This document shows, piece after piece, positions 9,777 to 18,434 of a stretch of DNA of 64,000 nt. The stretch is from an uncultured Vampirovibrio sp. (GTDB lineage: Bacteria; Cyanobacteriota; Vampirovibrionia; Gastranaerophilales; Gastranaerophilaceae). The notes under the pieces are model-generated. The model saw only the letters and a list, made by a program, of their open reading frames with translations. It was not told the origin of the DNA and searched no databases. The number at the start of each line of letters is the position of its first letter. The stretch's first letter is position 1. A program made the translations under genes and the position numbers. Location of the stretch: assembly GCA_910583875.1 (NCBI GenBank), contig CAJTXT010000005.1, positions 62,001 through 126,000 on the forward strand, written 5' to 3'.

Positions 9777-10388
9777 CTATTTTTCTATCGGTTGCGGTTT
9801 TGGCTGCACAGGCATACCATAATGAGGTTTGTGATGTTTGCCTTTTTCAAATGCATTTCTGCGTTTTTCCATTTCTTTTTTCTGCTCTACTCTAATCTTA
9901 GCAAATTCTTTTTTCTGTTTTTCTGTAAGAAGAGCTTCAAAATTTTTCATATTTTCTTCATGCATTTTTCGCTCTTGAAAATGTATTTCTCTTATTTCTT
10001 TACGTAATTCACCAATCTTTTTTGCTTTTTCCTCCTCTGATAAAGAAGTATCTTCTCTTAATTTTCTAATTTCACCTTTTTTTACCATTTTTTGGTCAAT
10101 ATATGGCTTAATCTTTTCATGGTCTTTTATTCTATTTTCTTCAATTTGTTTTTTTTGTTCTTCTGTTAAATTTAAACGTTTTTCAAATTCTGCCTTTTTT
10201 GCTTCCATTTCTGCTTTTGAGCGTTCATGAGGTCTCATATCGTTATAATGTGGCGAAATTTCTTTTTGTAAAACAAGAGGTGTTTTAGGTGTTTTAGCTG
10301 TTTCACCTGAACATTCTGCATAGCTTGCACTATAACTTGTAAAAATTACCATTAAAGCAACTGATGCTAATAATATACTTTTTTTCAT
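9777..10388 (-). CDS. Spy/CpxP-like periplasmic protein
   Basis: This is a 203-residue exported protein. Residues 1-24 form a signal peptide with likely cleavage at SYA-EC. The mature part is charged and helical and carries LTxxQ-type motifs, NLTEEQKKQ (about residue 74) and LLTEKQKKEF (about 150), which mark the Spy/CpxP/ZraP fold. Such proteins act as periplasmic chaperones or metal-stress sensors. It is the last gene of a three-gene unit after an anti-sigma factor and an ECF sigma factor, so it is probably a target and feedback sensor of that regulator. The tail is rich in His, Lys and Pro. The gap to the sigma gene is 10 nt. Confidence 0.75.
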   Translation of the reverse strand: MKKSILLASVALMVIFTSYSASYAECSGETAKTPKTPLVLQKEISPHYNDMRPHERSKAEMEAKKAEFEKRLNLTEEQKKQIEENRIKDHEKIKPYIDQKMVKKGEIRKLREDTSLSEEEKAKKIGELRKEIREIHFQERKMHEENMKNFEALLTEKQKKEFAKIRVEQKKEMEKRRNAFEKGKHHKPHYGMPVQPKPQPIEK

Positions 10389-10398
10389 TTAAATCTCC

Positions 10399-10890
10399 TT
10401 AAATTAAATCTGCTAACATAATACTAAGTTCTTTGCGCGCGTTAAATATTCTGGAACGAACTGTTCCAACAGGACATTTGAGTTTTTCGGAAATTTCTTC
10501 ATAACTCATATCCTGCATTTCATACATAATTATCACTTCTTTAAATTTTGGTTTTAATGAATCTATAGCATCCATTATCCTCTTTTGTCTTTGTTTTTCT
10601 ATAAATTGTGATTCTATGTTCTCTTTTGTATCTTTTATTTGTACTAATTCATCTTCTTCAGTAATTATAGTTTGTGAATGTCTAAAATATGCAGACTTCA
10701 TATAATCACGGCATAAATTAGCCGTAATTGTACTTATCCAGCTTTTAAACTTACCGGTTTCTTTATATTTATCAAGATTTTTCCAAGTTCTTATATATAC
10801 TTCTTGTTCTATATCTTCATTATTTGAACCTGTCATATTCGAAATAATTTTACGAATATTATTTTTATATTGTTCTATAATAGATTTCAA
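10399..10890 (-). CDS. ECF-type RNA polymerase sigma factor
   Basis: This is a 163-residue sigma-70 family protein of the extracytoplasmic type, with only regions 2 and 4. Region 2 shows DIEQEVYIRTWKNLDKY and FKSWISTITANLCRDY (about 25-70). Region 4 shows MSYEEISEKLKCPVGTVRSR (about 128-147), the -35-binding helix-turn-helix. It lies 15 nt after an anti-sigma gene and 10 nt before a Spy-like gene. The context suggests an envelope-stress regulon. The linker between regions is longer and more charged than in minimal ECF factors. Confidence 0.92.
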   Translation of the reverse strand: MKSIIEQYKNNIRKIISNMTGSNNEDIEQEVYIRTWKNLDKYKETGKFKSWISTITANLCRDYMKSAYFRHSQTIITEEDELVQIKDTKENIESQFIEKQRQKRIMDAIDSLKPKFKEVIIMYEMQDMSYEEISEKLKCPVGTVRSRIFNARKELSIMLADLI

Positions 10891-10905
10891 ATTTTACCCT
10901 TTACT

Positions 10906-11259
10906 CTATAAGTCTAAAAATCCATATTCATCAGTTGGTAACCCCATTGAAGAAATATAGGAATCATCATATAAATCATTTTGAAGAGTGTAATTATCGT
11001 AAATTTTATATCCTGTAAATGCCGTTAAGCCAATAAACGCAACAAAACAACATGCCAGTTTCTTTACAGCAGATGTTTTTCTTCTTTGCTGTTTTTTTAA
11101 ATATTCAGGAGCAACGCTTTTAACAAGCTTCGAAACTTTAAGGTATTTCTCATGTTCTTTCTGACAATCAGAGCATTCTTTTAAATGTTTATTGAAACTA
11201 TCTTCGTCTTGAAAAACAAAATAAGCTTCATATTTATCACATTTTTTATCGTTGTTCAT
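10906..11259 (-). CDS. Membrane anti-sigma factor with zinc-finger (ZAS) domain
   Basis: This is a 117-residue protein. The N-terminal cytoplasmic part has the ZAS signature HLKECSDC (His25, Cys29, Cys32), with a further Cys at 7 as possible fourth ligand. One membrane helix lies at about residues 67-85, followed by a short periplasmic tail. It should hold the ECF sigma factor encoded just downstream at the membrane until a signal releases it. The anti-sigma gene comes first here, whereas the sigma gene is more often first. No protease partner is nearby. Confidence 0.82.
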   Translation of the reverse strand: MNNDKKCDKYEAYFVFQDEDSFNKHLKECSDCQKEHEKYLKVSKLVKSVAPEYLKKQQRRKTSAVKKLACCFVAFIGLTAFTGYKIYDNYTLQNDLYDDSYISSMGLPTDEYGFLDL

Positions 11260-11318
11260 TTATTTTTCCTCTTTCATTTATTATAACGAGGTACAAAATT
11301 AAAAAGTTCATTATTTAT

Positions 11319-11354
11319 AAAAAAATGAAGCCGATTTTAATAATCGGCTTCATT
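11319..11354 (-). terminator. Intrinsic terminator after the 11369-11866 gene
   Basis: A perfect 13-bp stem, AATGAAGCCGATT with AATCGGCTTCATT around a TTAA centre, is followed on the minus strand by a run of seven T. It separates this exported gene from the anti-sigma unit. Confidence 0.85.
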
Positions 11355-11368
11355 TATATAACTTTGTA

Positions 11369-11866
11369 TTATTTTATAGTTAACTCTGAATTTGTTAACT
11401 GAAAAGAATTATAAAATTCTATAAATCTTTTAGCAAATCTATTAAAAGTAATAGACGGCATTGTATTTTTTAATGAAAATACATAATTAATGCTTTTAGA
11501 ATCTAAATCATATAAAGCAGCATCAGAATCTTGATAAATATTATTAAGCTGAACTTGTTTATCTGTATCAGAAAAATCAGTTGAATTATTAATTACTTCT
11601 ATTTGAGCCAGATTCTTATTTAATCTTTCTAATGTAATCATCACGGCATTCTTATATTGAGAAGTTGCCATGTTAAAACCATCAAGCCTATATCCTATTA
11701 ACTCATTTTTATTAATAAAACTAATATAATCATATTGTGCAAGTTCTTGAAGTTGTCCTTTTTTGAAATTTATATCATACTCAGACGTAACTGCAGCTTC
11801 TGCTTGAATAAAACAACCAAGTAATAATAAAACCGGAAGTATAAATTTAAACATATTCTTTATCAA
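11369..11866 (-). CDS. Small exported protein, unknown function
   Basis: This is a 165-residue protein with an N-terminal hydrophobic signal (about 8-24). It could be processed at AEA-AV, or as a lipoprotein at LLGC (Cys17). The mature part is helical and polar, with no cysteine pair and no motif I recognise. It follows another small exported protein (gap 11 nt) and ends in a good terminator, so the two probably form an operon. The helical character and the neighbour suggest a periplasmic helper like the nearby Spy-type proteins, but this is only an inference. Confidence 0.6.
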   Translation of the reverse strand: MIKNMFKFILPVLLLLGCFIQAEAAVTSEYDINFKKGQLQELAQYDYISFINKNELIGYRLDGFNMATSQYKNAVMITLERLNKNLAQIEVINNSTDFSDTDKQVQLNNIYQDSDAALYDLDSKSINYVFSLKNTMPSITFNRFAKRFIEFYNSFQLTNSELTIK

Positions 11867-11877
11867 AACAGCTCTCC

Positions 11878-12285
11878 TTATTTTTGTAAGAAATTCTTAA
11901 ATGCATCTTGAACATTAATTTGTTCAGCCTTATATTGGCTATATTGGTCAAGAGTCATAACAGCTCTATAATCAGCTTCTGTTTTTTGCTCTAATAACTT
12001 TTGCTGAGTTTTTAGTGATGAAATATTTCTTTCATAAGCACTTGTTAAAAGATTAATTTGCTGTTGTGTTTTTTCTTTATCCTTTTTCACTTGAATTAAT
12101 TTATTATTATATTCCATAATTCTATTTTCAAGTGCATCATTTTCCTTTTTATAATTTTGCTGTATTTGTGTTAATTTTTCTACTTGAGTTGGAGTTATAC
12201 CGTCAAGTGTTTCAAATGGAGCAGCATAAGCACCTGTAATGCAAAAAGAACAAATTAACATAAATGTAAATATACTCTTTTTCAT
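11878..12285 (-). CDS. Periplasmic coiled-coil protein, Spy-like features
   Basis: This is a 135-residue exported protein with signal peptide cleavage probably at AYA-AP. I choose the ATG at 12285 because GAGG lies 7 nt upstream; an in-frame ATG at 12297 would overlap that site. The mature protein is almost entirely coiled coil (TQVEKLTQIQQNYKKENDAL onward). It carries GITPTQVEKL near the start and MTLDQYSQYK near the end, similar to LTxxQ motifs of Spy/CpxP proteins. It starts 16 nt after rsfS ends and overlaps nothing. The function is unproven. Confidence 0.6.
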   Translation of the reverse strand: MKKSIFTFMLICSFCITGAYAAPFETLDGITPTQVEKLTQIQQNYKKENDALENRIMEYNNKLIQVKKDKEKTQQQINLLTSAYERNISSLKTQQKLLEQKTEADYRAVMTLDQYSQYKAEQINVQDAFKNFLQK

Positions 12286-12300
12286 ATAAAACCTCATTTC

Positions 12301-12696
12301 CTAATCATTATAAGCTGAATATTCTTTAGATTTTTCCTTCCATTCTGTTTCTTCCATACAGAAAGCATGATTCCAAAATCTTTCTAAAGCATAAGTTTCA
12401 CGTTCTTCACGATGTAAAATATGTACAATTACATCACCATAATCTAAAAGATTCCATCTGTTTTTTGTATCGTTTTCTTCACCGATGGGAATTCTTTCGA
12501 AAGCATCTTTAACTTTTTCTCTTACATAACCTGTTAAAGCTTTAACATGGGTAGGTGAATCTGAAGAACATATAACAAAATAATCTGCAAGAACAGAAAT
12601 ATTTGAAATATTCAATATTTTTATATCTTTTGCCTGTCTGTCATCAAGAACACGTGCTATCACACTGGCAAATTTATCTGATGAAATATCTTTCAT
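12301..12696 (-). CDS. rsfS: Ribosomal silencing factor RsfS
   Basis: This is a 131-residue protein of the Iojap/RsfS family, which binds ribosomal protein L14 and blocks subunit joining under starvation. Characteristic segments are DIKILNISNISVLADYFVIC, the SDSPTHVKAL block, WNLLDYGDVIVHI and YALERFW. The length is typical. The gene is followed after 15 nt by the coiled-coil exported gene and preceded by a sigma-70 factor gene 57 nt upstream. Confidence 0.93.
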   Translation of the reverse strand: MKDISSDKFASVIARVLDDRQAKDIKILNISNISVLADYFVICSSDSPTHVKALTGYVREKVKDAFERIPIGEENDTKNRWNLLDYGDVIVHILHREERETYALERFWNHAFCMEETEWKEKSKEYSAYND

Positions 12697-12753
12697 TTAT
12701 TATTTCTCCGTTTCTATGCAAGCATTATAACACACTACAAAGAATACAGGAAA

Positions 12754-13737
12754 TTATATATAATTCTTTAAATTTGTATTTACATTATTATTTCGGCAAA
12801 GTTTTTTTAATTTACTCATTGCACGATTTTCAATCTGCCTTATTCTTTCTCTTGAAACACCATAATATGTTCCGATTTCTTCAAGAGTTTTCTTTTCTCC
12901 ATTATCATCCATGCCATAACGCATAATTAAAACATTACGTTCTTTTTCACTTAAATGATTAAGCATTTTCTTAATATCACAAAATAAACTATCTTGAGTA
13001 ACTTTTGTATCAGGTGATAAAGTGCTTTCATCAACGATAAAATCTGATAATTTAGCATTTTCATCTTTCTGGTTAGCAGGAGATTCTATACTAATAGTTC
13101 CTTGAGCAGATTCTATTAAAGCTGTAAGTTTTTGAACAGGCATTCCAATTTTATAAGCTATTTCTTCTTTTGTAGGTGCTGTGCCATTTTCGATAGTTAA
13201 ATCTAATGAAATTTTCTTAATCTTACTTAAAGTTTCAATCATATGTACAGGTAATCTTATTAGTCGTGATTTATCAGCAATAGCACGAGTAATAGCCTGC
13301 TGTATCCACCAAGTTGCATAAGTCGAAAATTTATATCCCTTAGAATAATCAAATTTTTCTGCACTGCGCATTAGTCCCATATTACCTTCTTGAATCAAAT
13401 CAAGAAAAGAAAGACCTCTGCCTATATATTTTTTAGCTATGCTTACAACTAATCTCAAATTGGCATTTACAAGAATTTTTTTTGCTTCTTCTGAATTTTC
13501 TTCTTTTATTTTTTTTGCAACTTCTAATTCTTCTTCTGAACTTAATAGTTTTATTTTACCTATTTGTTGTAGATAGATTTTAACCGAATCATCAGCAATA
13601 GCACTATTTTGCGTTTCCGGAATTTTAGGTTCTTCCACAGCCGCGATTATATCTTCTCCATCAATCGGTGAGCTATTATAATCTTGTGATTGAAAATCTT
13701 CTTCTTTTAAAGAATATTTATCCTGTTCGTCAGACAT
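12754..13737 (-). CDS. RNA polymerase sigma-70 factor (group 1/2, RpoD/SigA-like)
   Basis: This is a 327-residue sigma factor. After an acidic N-terminus of about 45 residues it has region 1.2 (DDSVKIYLQQIGKIKLL), region 2 with DLIQEGNMGLMRSAEKFDY and the -10 reading stretch YATWWIQQAITRAI, region 3 and region 4 with YGVSRERIRQIENRAMSKLK. It lacks a long region 1.1 and non-conserved insert, like cyanobacterial SigA and group 2 factors. It could be the housekeeping factor or a close alternative; one genome window cannot decide. It lies 21 nt after rlmB. Confidence 0.9.
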   Translation of the reverse strand: MSDEQDKYSLKEEDFQSQDYNSSPIDGEDIIAAVEEPKIPETQNSAIADDSVKIYLQQIGKIKLLSSEEELEVAKKIKEENSEEAKKILVNANLRLVVSIAKKYIGRGLSFLDLIQEGNMGLMRSAEKFDYSKGYKFSTYATWWIQQAITRAIADKSRLIRLPVHMIETLSKIKKISLDLTIENGTAPTKEEIAYKIGMPVQKLTALIESAQGTISIESPANQKDENAKLSDFIVDESTLSPDTKVTQDSLFCDIKKMLNHLSEKERNVLIMRYGMDDNGEKKTLEEIGTYYGVSRERIRQIENRAMSKLKKLCRNNNVNTNLKNYI

Positions 13738-13758
13738 TACTCCTCCAATAATTACTTA

Positions 13759-14508
13759 TTATACAATATTCCCCGATTTTTGTATTGTTTGTTTTACAGA
13801 TTCATATATCACAATACTTGCAGCATTGGCAACATTTAAAGAATCAAAATTCGTTAACATAGGAATTTTTATTTTATAATCGGCTTTCTTTAAAATTGTT
13901 GTTGAAATACCTTCCTTCTCGGAGCCCATAACTATTGCAAAATTCATATCACAATAATCAATGTCATAATAATTATCTTTAGCATCTAAATCCGTTGCAA
14001 TTATCCAGAAGTTGTTATCCTTTAGTTTATCTATTATAGAAGATAAGCTATTAACCATAATTAAATCAATGTGATTAATTGCGCCTGCTGATGATTTTTC
14101 AACCGTAGCATTAATTACAGAATTTCTTCTAGAAGGAAATATTATAGCATCAAAACCAGCGCACACTGCAGTTCTTATTATTGAACCCATGTTATGAGGA
14201 TCTTCTACCCCATCTGTTATAATTACTTTTTTGTATTCTTTCTTTTTTTTAAGAAAATCCTCAAACTCTACATAACTTATCGGTGAAACGTATGCTATAA
14301 CACCTTGATGAGAATATTCTTTATACTTAAAAAACTTTTCTTTTGGAATAAATTGAAAAACTATACCCTTATTTTTTGCTATTTCAATTATTTGAGAAAT
14401 CTTTGGATTCTCCCTCATACCCTTCATTAAGAGTATTTTACTTACACTTCTTGTGCCTTCTTGCAAGAGTTCAAGTACATTATTTCTGCCAAAAACAAAA
14501 TCTTCCAT
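13759..14508 (-). CDS. rlmB: 23S rRNA 2'-O-ribose methyltransferase (TrmH/RlmB family)
   Basis: This is a 249-residue SPOUT methyltransferase with an N-terminal substrate-binding domain (FGRNNVLELLQEG). The three family motifs are present: DPHNMGSIIRTA (motif 1), VMGSEKEGIS (motif 2) and LTNFDSLNVANAASIVIYE (motif 3), which form the knotted SAM site. The usual target is G2251 of 23S rRNA. It precedes the sigma factor on the same strand and is divergent from the pilus genes. A TrmH-like tRNA target is the alternative. Confidence 0.87.
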   Translation of the reverse strand: MEDFVFGRNNVLELLQEGTRSVSKILLMKGMRENPKISQIIEIAKNKGIVFQFIPKEKFFKYKEYSHQGVIAYVSPISYVEFEDFLKKKKEYKKVIITDGVEDPHNMGSIIRTAVCAGFDAIIFPSRRNSVINATVEKSSAGAINHIDLIMVNSLSSIIDKLKDNNFWIIATDLDAKDNYYDIDYCDMNFAIVMGSEKEGISTTILKKADYKIKIPMLTNFDSLNVANAASIVIYESVKQTIQKSGNIV

Positions 14509-14672
14509 TAATTTTAACCATTTTCTACATTACAAACTTCCCTTATTATACATTAAATGATATAGTAAAAGAAAGAAATTCATTCATTAAGTTTCTTTTC
14601 AAAAATGAATTTATAAAATATTATTGTATAATATTGTTATACTGTGTGAAAAAAGTAGGTTAATATAAAGAT

Positions 14673-16337
14673 ATGTTAGAAAAACTGGGATTTAAAAAGA
14701 GAACACATGTTGGTATTTCACTATCGGCAAATAATTTTATAGAATTGGTTTGTATTGATAAAAATACAAAAACAGTTGTAAGATACTCATCCGGAAATAT
14801 AAAATATAATAACGCAATAAGAGAAATTATAGATTTTGAAGAATTTACTGAAGTAGTAGAGGGTTTATTTGAAGATGCAGGACTTGATCCTAAAAACTGT
14901 AGCATTACATTAAACCTTCCCAATGTTCATTTTGGTATCACTACTTTAGATAATGCTTCTGAAACACCTTTTATAGTAGAAAATTTACAGTCTGAAATTG
15001 AAGACTTATATATATTTAAAAGAAATGAACCTATTATTTCATACTCTATATTAGATGGTGACGCTGGACGTAGTCAGAAGAATATAGTATATAGCGCAAT
15101 TCAAACAAAAATTGTTGTTAAACTTATCGAAATTTTTGATAATATGGAAGCTGAATTAGTAAGAATTGATACTTCTTACTCTTCAATGTTAAAAGCTATC
15201 CAGTTCTGTGACAGATTTAACAAATATGTTCAAAAAGAAGAAAAAACAGCGATATTACTAATTACACCAAATAGCTGTTGCTCATTCTACTTAAATGAAG
15301 CAACTATTGTTGATTGTATTGAAGAACCATTAGCCGTTAAGTCTTTTTCTACAGAAGAAGTTTATTCTACAATTTCTAAAATAGCTGCAAATACTATTTC
15401 AAAAAATAATCCTCAGTCATTATTAATTATTAGCGAAACAGATGAGGTTAATTCAGAGTTATTAGCACAACGTCTAGAATTTTCTGGAGAAGTTGATTGC
15501 ATTAATAAAAGTATAAATACAAATGAGCAATTTATTGAAGTTTCCGGTGTCGGGTCTGACATTGATGCAAACATGATATCTTATATGACAATTGAAGCTG
15601 TTGGTGCCGCTGCATCTGATTATGACGAATATCCGTTAAATATAAACTTCTTGCCGCCTGAAAGAATTAATGAAAATTTAGTTCAGGTTGGAGAATATGA
15701 AGTTGAATTTTCAAGATTAATTATTGTATCTTTAGTTACTGCTATATTAGCAGCTGCAATTATTTGTATAATTGTTTTATCTTTCTTAGGTTCAAGAATA
15801 AATGTTTTAGAAAATAAAAATAATTCAATAGAAAAAGATATTAAAGTATTCCGTGAAACAGTTACTGATAATGATAAAGCTAATAAAAAAGATATTGTTC
15901 CTATTTTAACAAAGATATTAGAAACAAATAAAAATGTTATAGATGTATATAATGCATTAGCAACAGATGCCCCTGAATCTATATACATAAAGAAATTTGT
16001 TACAAATCCAGAAGGCGGAATTGGTATTCAAGGTGAAACAACAACAAGTGAATCTGTTCAAGATTTTGTAAAAGGATTAAGAGAAAAAAATGCGGATTTA
16101 ATGTTGTCAAAATTATCTGTTAATACAAAAGAAGATCCTGTTCCTGCTAAAATTCAAAATGGATTTACTTTTGAAATTAAAACATCAAAAACTAATGTAT
16201 CTCTTGATGATAATACTGCTATTAATCCAATGCTTCAAAATACACTTAATGCAGTAAATCAAAATCAGAATCAAAGGGCTGTTCCGAACAGAAGCAATCC
16301 TGTTCCATTGCTGCCACCACCATCTCCAGTAATATAA
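14673..16337 (+). CDS. PilM-PilN fusion, type IV pilus alignment protein
   Basis: This 554-residue protein joins two usually separate pilus proteins. Residues 1-325 look like PilM, an actin-like cytoplasmic domain (start HVGISLSANNFIELV, later VRIDTSYSSMLKAI). Around 345-375 one membrane helix follows (LIIVSLVTAILAAAIICIIV). Residues 376-500 are a coiled coil plus a small periplasmic alpha/beta domain, as in PilN. A proline-rich tail closes it. The Asp normally seen in the first phosphate motif of PilM is not evident, so nucleotide binding may be lost. The next gene, 16 nt on, is PilO-like. PilP, PilQ and ATPases are not in the window. Confidence 0.72.
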   Translation: MLEKLGFKKRTHVGISLSANNFIELVCIDKNTKTVVRYSSGNIKYNNAIREIIDFEEFTEVVEGLFEDAGLDPKNCSITLNLPNVHFGITTLDNASETPFIVENLQSEIEDLYIFKRNEPIISYSILDGDAGRSQKNIVYSAIQTKIVVKLIEIFDNMEAELVRIDTSYSSMLKAIQFCDRFNKYVQKEEKTAILLITPNSCCSFYLNEATIVDCIEEPLAVKSFSTEEVYSTISKIAANTISKNNPQSLLIISETDEVNSELLAQRLEFSGEVDCINKSINTNEQFIEVSGVGSDIDANMISYMTIEAVGAAASDYDEYPLNINFLPPERINENLVQVGEYEVEFSRLIIVSLVTAILAAAIICIIVLSFLGSRINVLENKNNSIEKDIKVFRETVTDNDKANKKDIVPILTKILETNKNVIDVYNALATDAPESIYIKKFVTNPEGGIGIQGETTTSESVQDFVKGLREKNADLMLSKLSVNTKEDPVPAKIQNGFTFEIKTSKTNVSLDDNTAINPMLQNTLNAVNQNQNQRAVPNRSNPVPLLPPPSPVI

Positions 16338-16353
16338 ACTAATAGAGGAAATT

Positions 16354-16986
16354 ATGAATAAAAGAAATAAAAAATTAGTTCCAGCTGTTTTTGCTCTTTC
16401 AACTTTAATATTTATTTTAATTGTATTCTTTACTATAAATCCTAAATTTGAAGAATATCAAGAAGCACAAATAAAAAACTCAAAGATTAATGTTGACAGA
16501 GAAAATCTTGAAGATCAAATTACAAAAATAAAAGCAGAACAAGAACAAGAAGATATAAAAATGCAATCATTAAAGACTGTATATAAGTCTGAAATTGAAT
16601 CAAGCAATGATAATCTTGGAATGTTTGGCAGTATGTTTGATGATATTATTAAACTTGCTCAAAACAACAGTTTATTAATTCGTTCAATTGAATATGATAT
16701 GAGACCGGAAACAGATCCTATTTATGCTGAGAATTCAGATAGTTATAATGTTTGCGAATTAAAATTCTTTTTTGTCGGAACTTATTCTCAATTAGGAGCT
16801 TTCCTAGCTGATATAAATAATCGTTTTCAATATCTAGTATATGTATCAAAATTAGATGTTACAGCATTTGCTTCTAATACAGATTATTTATTAATAAATT
16901 CTTCTATAACTTTATATTCAAAGAAACCTGACTCTGAAGCAGCAGCAAACAAAAATTCTAGAGCAAGAAAGAAACAACCACTATAA
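16354..16986 (+). CDS. pilO: PilO-like type IV pilus protein
   Basis: This is a 210-residue bitopic protein with a short basic cytoplasmic start, one membrane helix (about 10-30), a coiled coil (about 38-75) and a ferredoxin-like periplasmic domain. The order matches PilO, which pairs with PilN in the inner-membrane alignment complex. It follows the PilM-PilN fusion with a good GAGG site. Sequence similarity in PilO is always weak, so the call rests on topology and context. The tail is basic (RARKKQ). Confidence 0.68.
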   Translation: MNKRNKKLVPAVFALSTLIFILIVFFTINPKFEEYQEAQIKNSKINVDRENLEDQITKIKAEQEQEDIKMQSLKTVYKSEIESSNDNLGMFGSMFDDIIKLAQNNSLLIRSIEYDMRPETDPIYAENSDSYNVCELKFFFVGTYSQLGAFLADINNRFQYLVYVSKLDVTAFASNTDYLLINSSITLYSKKPDSEAAANKNSRARKKQPL

Positions 16987-16997
16987 AAACAATAATT

Positions 16998-17417
16998 TTA
17001 TTTAATTTGAAAAGAACATTTACTGCATTGTGCCTTTGGGTGCAATGCAATATTATTTTCCAAATCTAATAAACGGACTACCTTTGTAATTAATTTAGCA
17101 GAACAAATAGGACATCTTAAGTTTTCTGTTTCACCTTGTAATATAGCTTTTTTGACACTATCTACATAACCTTTTGTAACTGCATCATAAGAAACAAGAA
17201 GTATGCGTTCATATTCTTTTATTTCAGAAGGATTTACTTTGAGTCCTTTTGCTAATTTTTGACGCACCGTAGCAGGAAGAAATAAATCTTTTCCTGCCTC
17301 AATATCTTCTATTTGTTCAACCGTTAAACCTGTTTTTTTAGCTAAGCCAACTACAGAGAAACCCGCTTTTTCGCGAGTTTCTCTTACATATTCTGCTAAT
17401 GATTTTAATTCTGTCAT
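16998..17417 (-). CDS. HTH (Xre-type) protein with C-terminal zinc ribbon
   Basis: This 139-residue protein has an N-terminal helix-turn-helix (about 5-60: YVRETREKAGFSVVGLAKKT then LTVEQIEDIEAG). The C-terminal zinc ribbon has two pairs, CPIC (about 104-107) and CSKC (about 132-135). It is probably a transcription or translation-linked regulator. Its start codon overlaps the stop of secF by 1 nt, so it is coupled to the secDF operon. I know of no established partner role. Confidence 0.65.
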   Translation of the reverse strand: MTELKSLAEYVRETREKAGFSVVGLAKKTGLTVEQIEDIEAGKDLFLPATVRQKLAKGLKVNPSEIKEYERILLVSYDAVTKGYVDSVKKAILQGETENLRCPICSAKLITKVVRLLDLENNIALHPKAQCSKCSFQIK

Positions 17418-18412
17418 TATACGCCTGCTTTTGCCTTTTTAGCTTGTTCAATGTCATTCCATAGCGCAACTAATGTACTTGCAAAGAAAATACTTGAATA
17501 AGTACCAATTGCAATACCCAAAATCATAACAAGTACAAAGTCTTTTGTTGTAACACCGCCAAAGAAATATAATGCACCAAGTGTAATTAATGTTGTTAAA
17601 GAAGTATTTATACTTCTTGCTAATGTTTGGTTTACTGATGCATTTACAATATCATCATAAGTTGCTTTTTTAGAATAGAATTTTAAATTTTCTCTAATTC
17701 TGTCAAATACAACAATAGTATCATGAACGCTAAAACCAAGAACAGTAAGAATAGCCGTTACAAACAAACTGTCAATATGCACACCATACAATAAACCCAA
17801 TATTGAGAAAACACCTATAACAAAGATTACATCATGAAATAATGCAAGAAATGCAACTATTGCAAACTCAAAATGAAATCTTACAGTTAAGTATATTACA
17901 ATACCAAGCAAAGCAAGAGCAATTGCTGTCATTGAGTTAACAAATAACTGTTTACCTAATAGCGGTCCTACTGAGTTTACTTGCTCTAACTGTGCATCAG
18001 GATACTCTGCAGTAATAACTTCAGTAACTTTATCAATGACATTATCATCAGTATTTTCTGTTTCTACTTTTGAGTTATCTGCACCTGCAAATTGAGTTTT
18101 TATAGAAATATGGTCTTTTTCTCCCGATTTTAAAACTTGGATAACAGGATTTTCAATACCGTTATCTGTTAATTTTGTTCTAAGTTCACCGATTTTATCA
18201 GTTGAAACAGATTCATTAACCTCATACTGAACAATTCTACCGCCTGTAAAATCAATACCAACTAATAGTGGTGAATGTGTCGGATATACTTTCATTGAAT
18301 AGAACATCGCAAAAATACCCGGCAATAATAATATTGCAGATAATGCTAACCATATCCATCTATATTTAACTACATCTATTATTCTTTTTGTGTTTAAAAC
18401 ACTATATGACAT
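17417..18412 (-). CDS. secF: Protein translocase subunit SecF
   Basis: This is a 331-residue inner-membrane protein with six predicted helices and a periplasmic domain after the first. The signature segments are GIDFTGGRIVQYEV near residue 49, SVGPLLGKQL and GFSVHDTIVVFDRIREN near residue 235. With SecD it uses the proton gradient to help protein export. secD lies 22 nt upstream on the same strand. A short acidic insertion between the conserved blocks (about 116-130) is the only oddity. Confidence 0.95.
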   Translation of the reverse strand: MSYSVLNTKRIIDVVKYRWIWLALSAILLLPGIFAMFYSMKVYPTHSPLLVGIDFTGGRIVQYEVNESVSTDKIGELRTKLTDNGIENPVIQVLKSGEKDHISIKTQFAGADNSKVETENTDDNVIDKVTEVITAEYPDAQLEQVNSVGPLLGKQLFVNSMTAIALALLGIVIYLTVRFHFEFAIVAFLALFHDVIFVIGVFSILGLLYGVHIDSLFVTAILTVLGFSVHDTIVVFDRIRENLKFYSKKATYDDIVNASVNQTLARSINTSLTTLITLGALYFFGGVTTKDFVLVMILGIAIGTYSSIFFASTLVALWNDIEQAKKAKAGV

Positions 18413-18434
18413 TTTATTTACTCCTCAAATTCTA

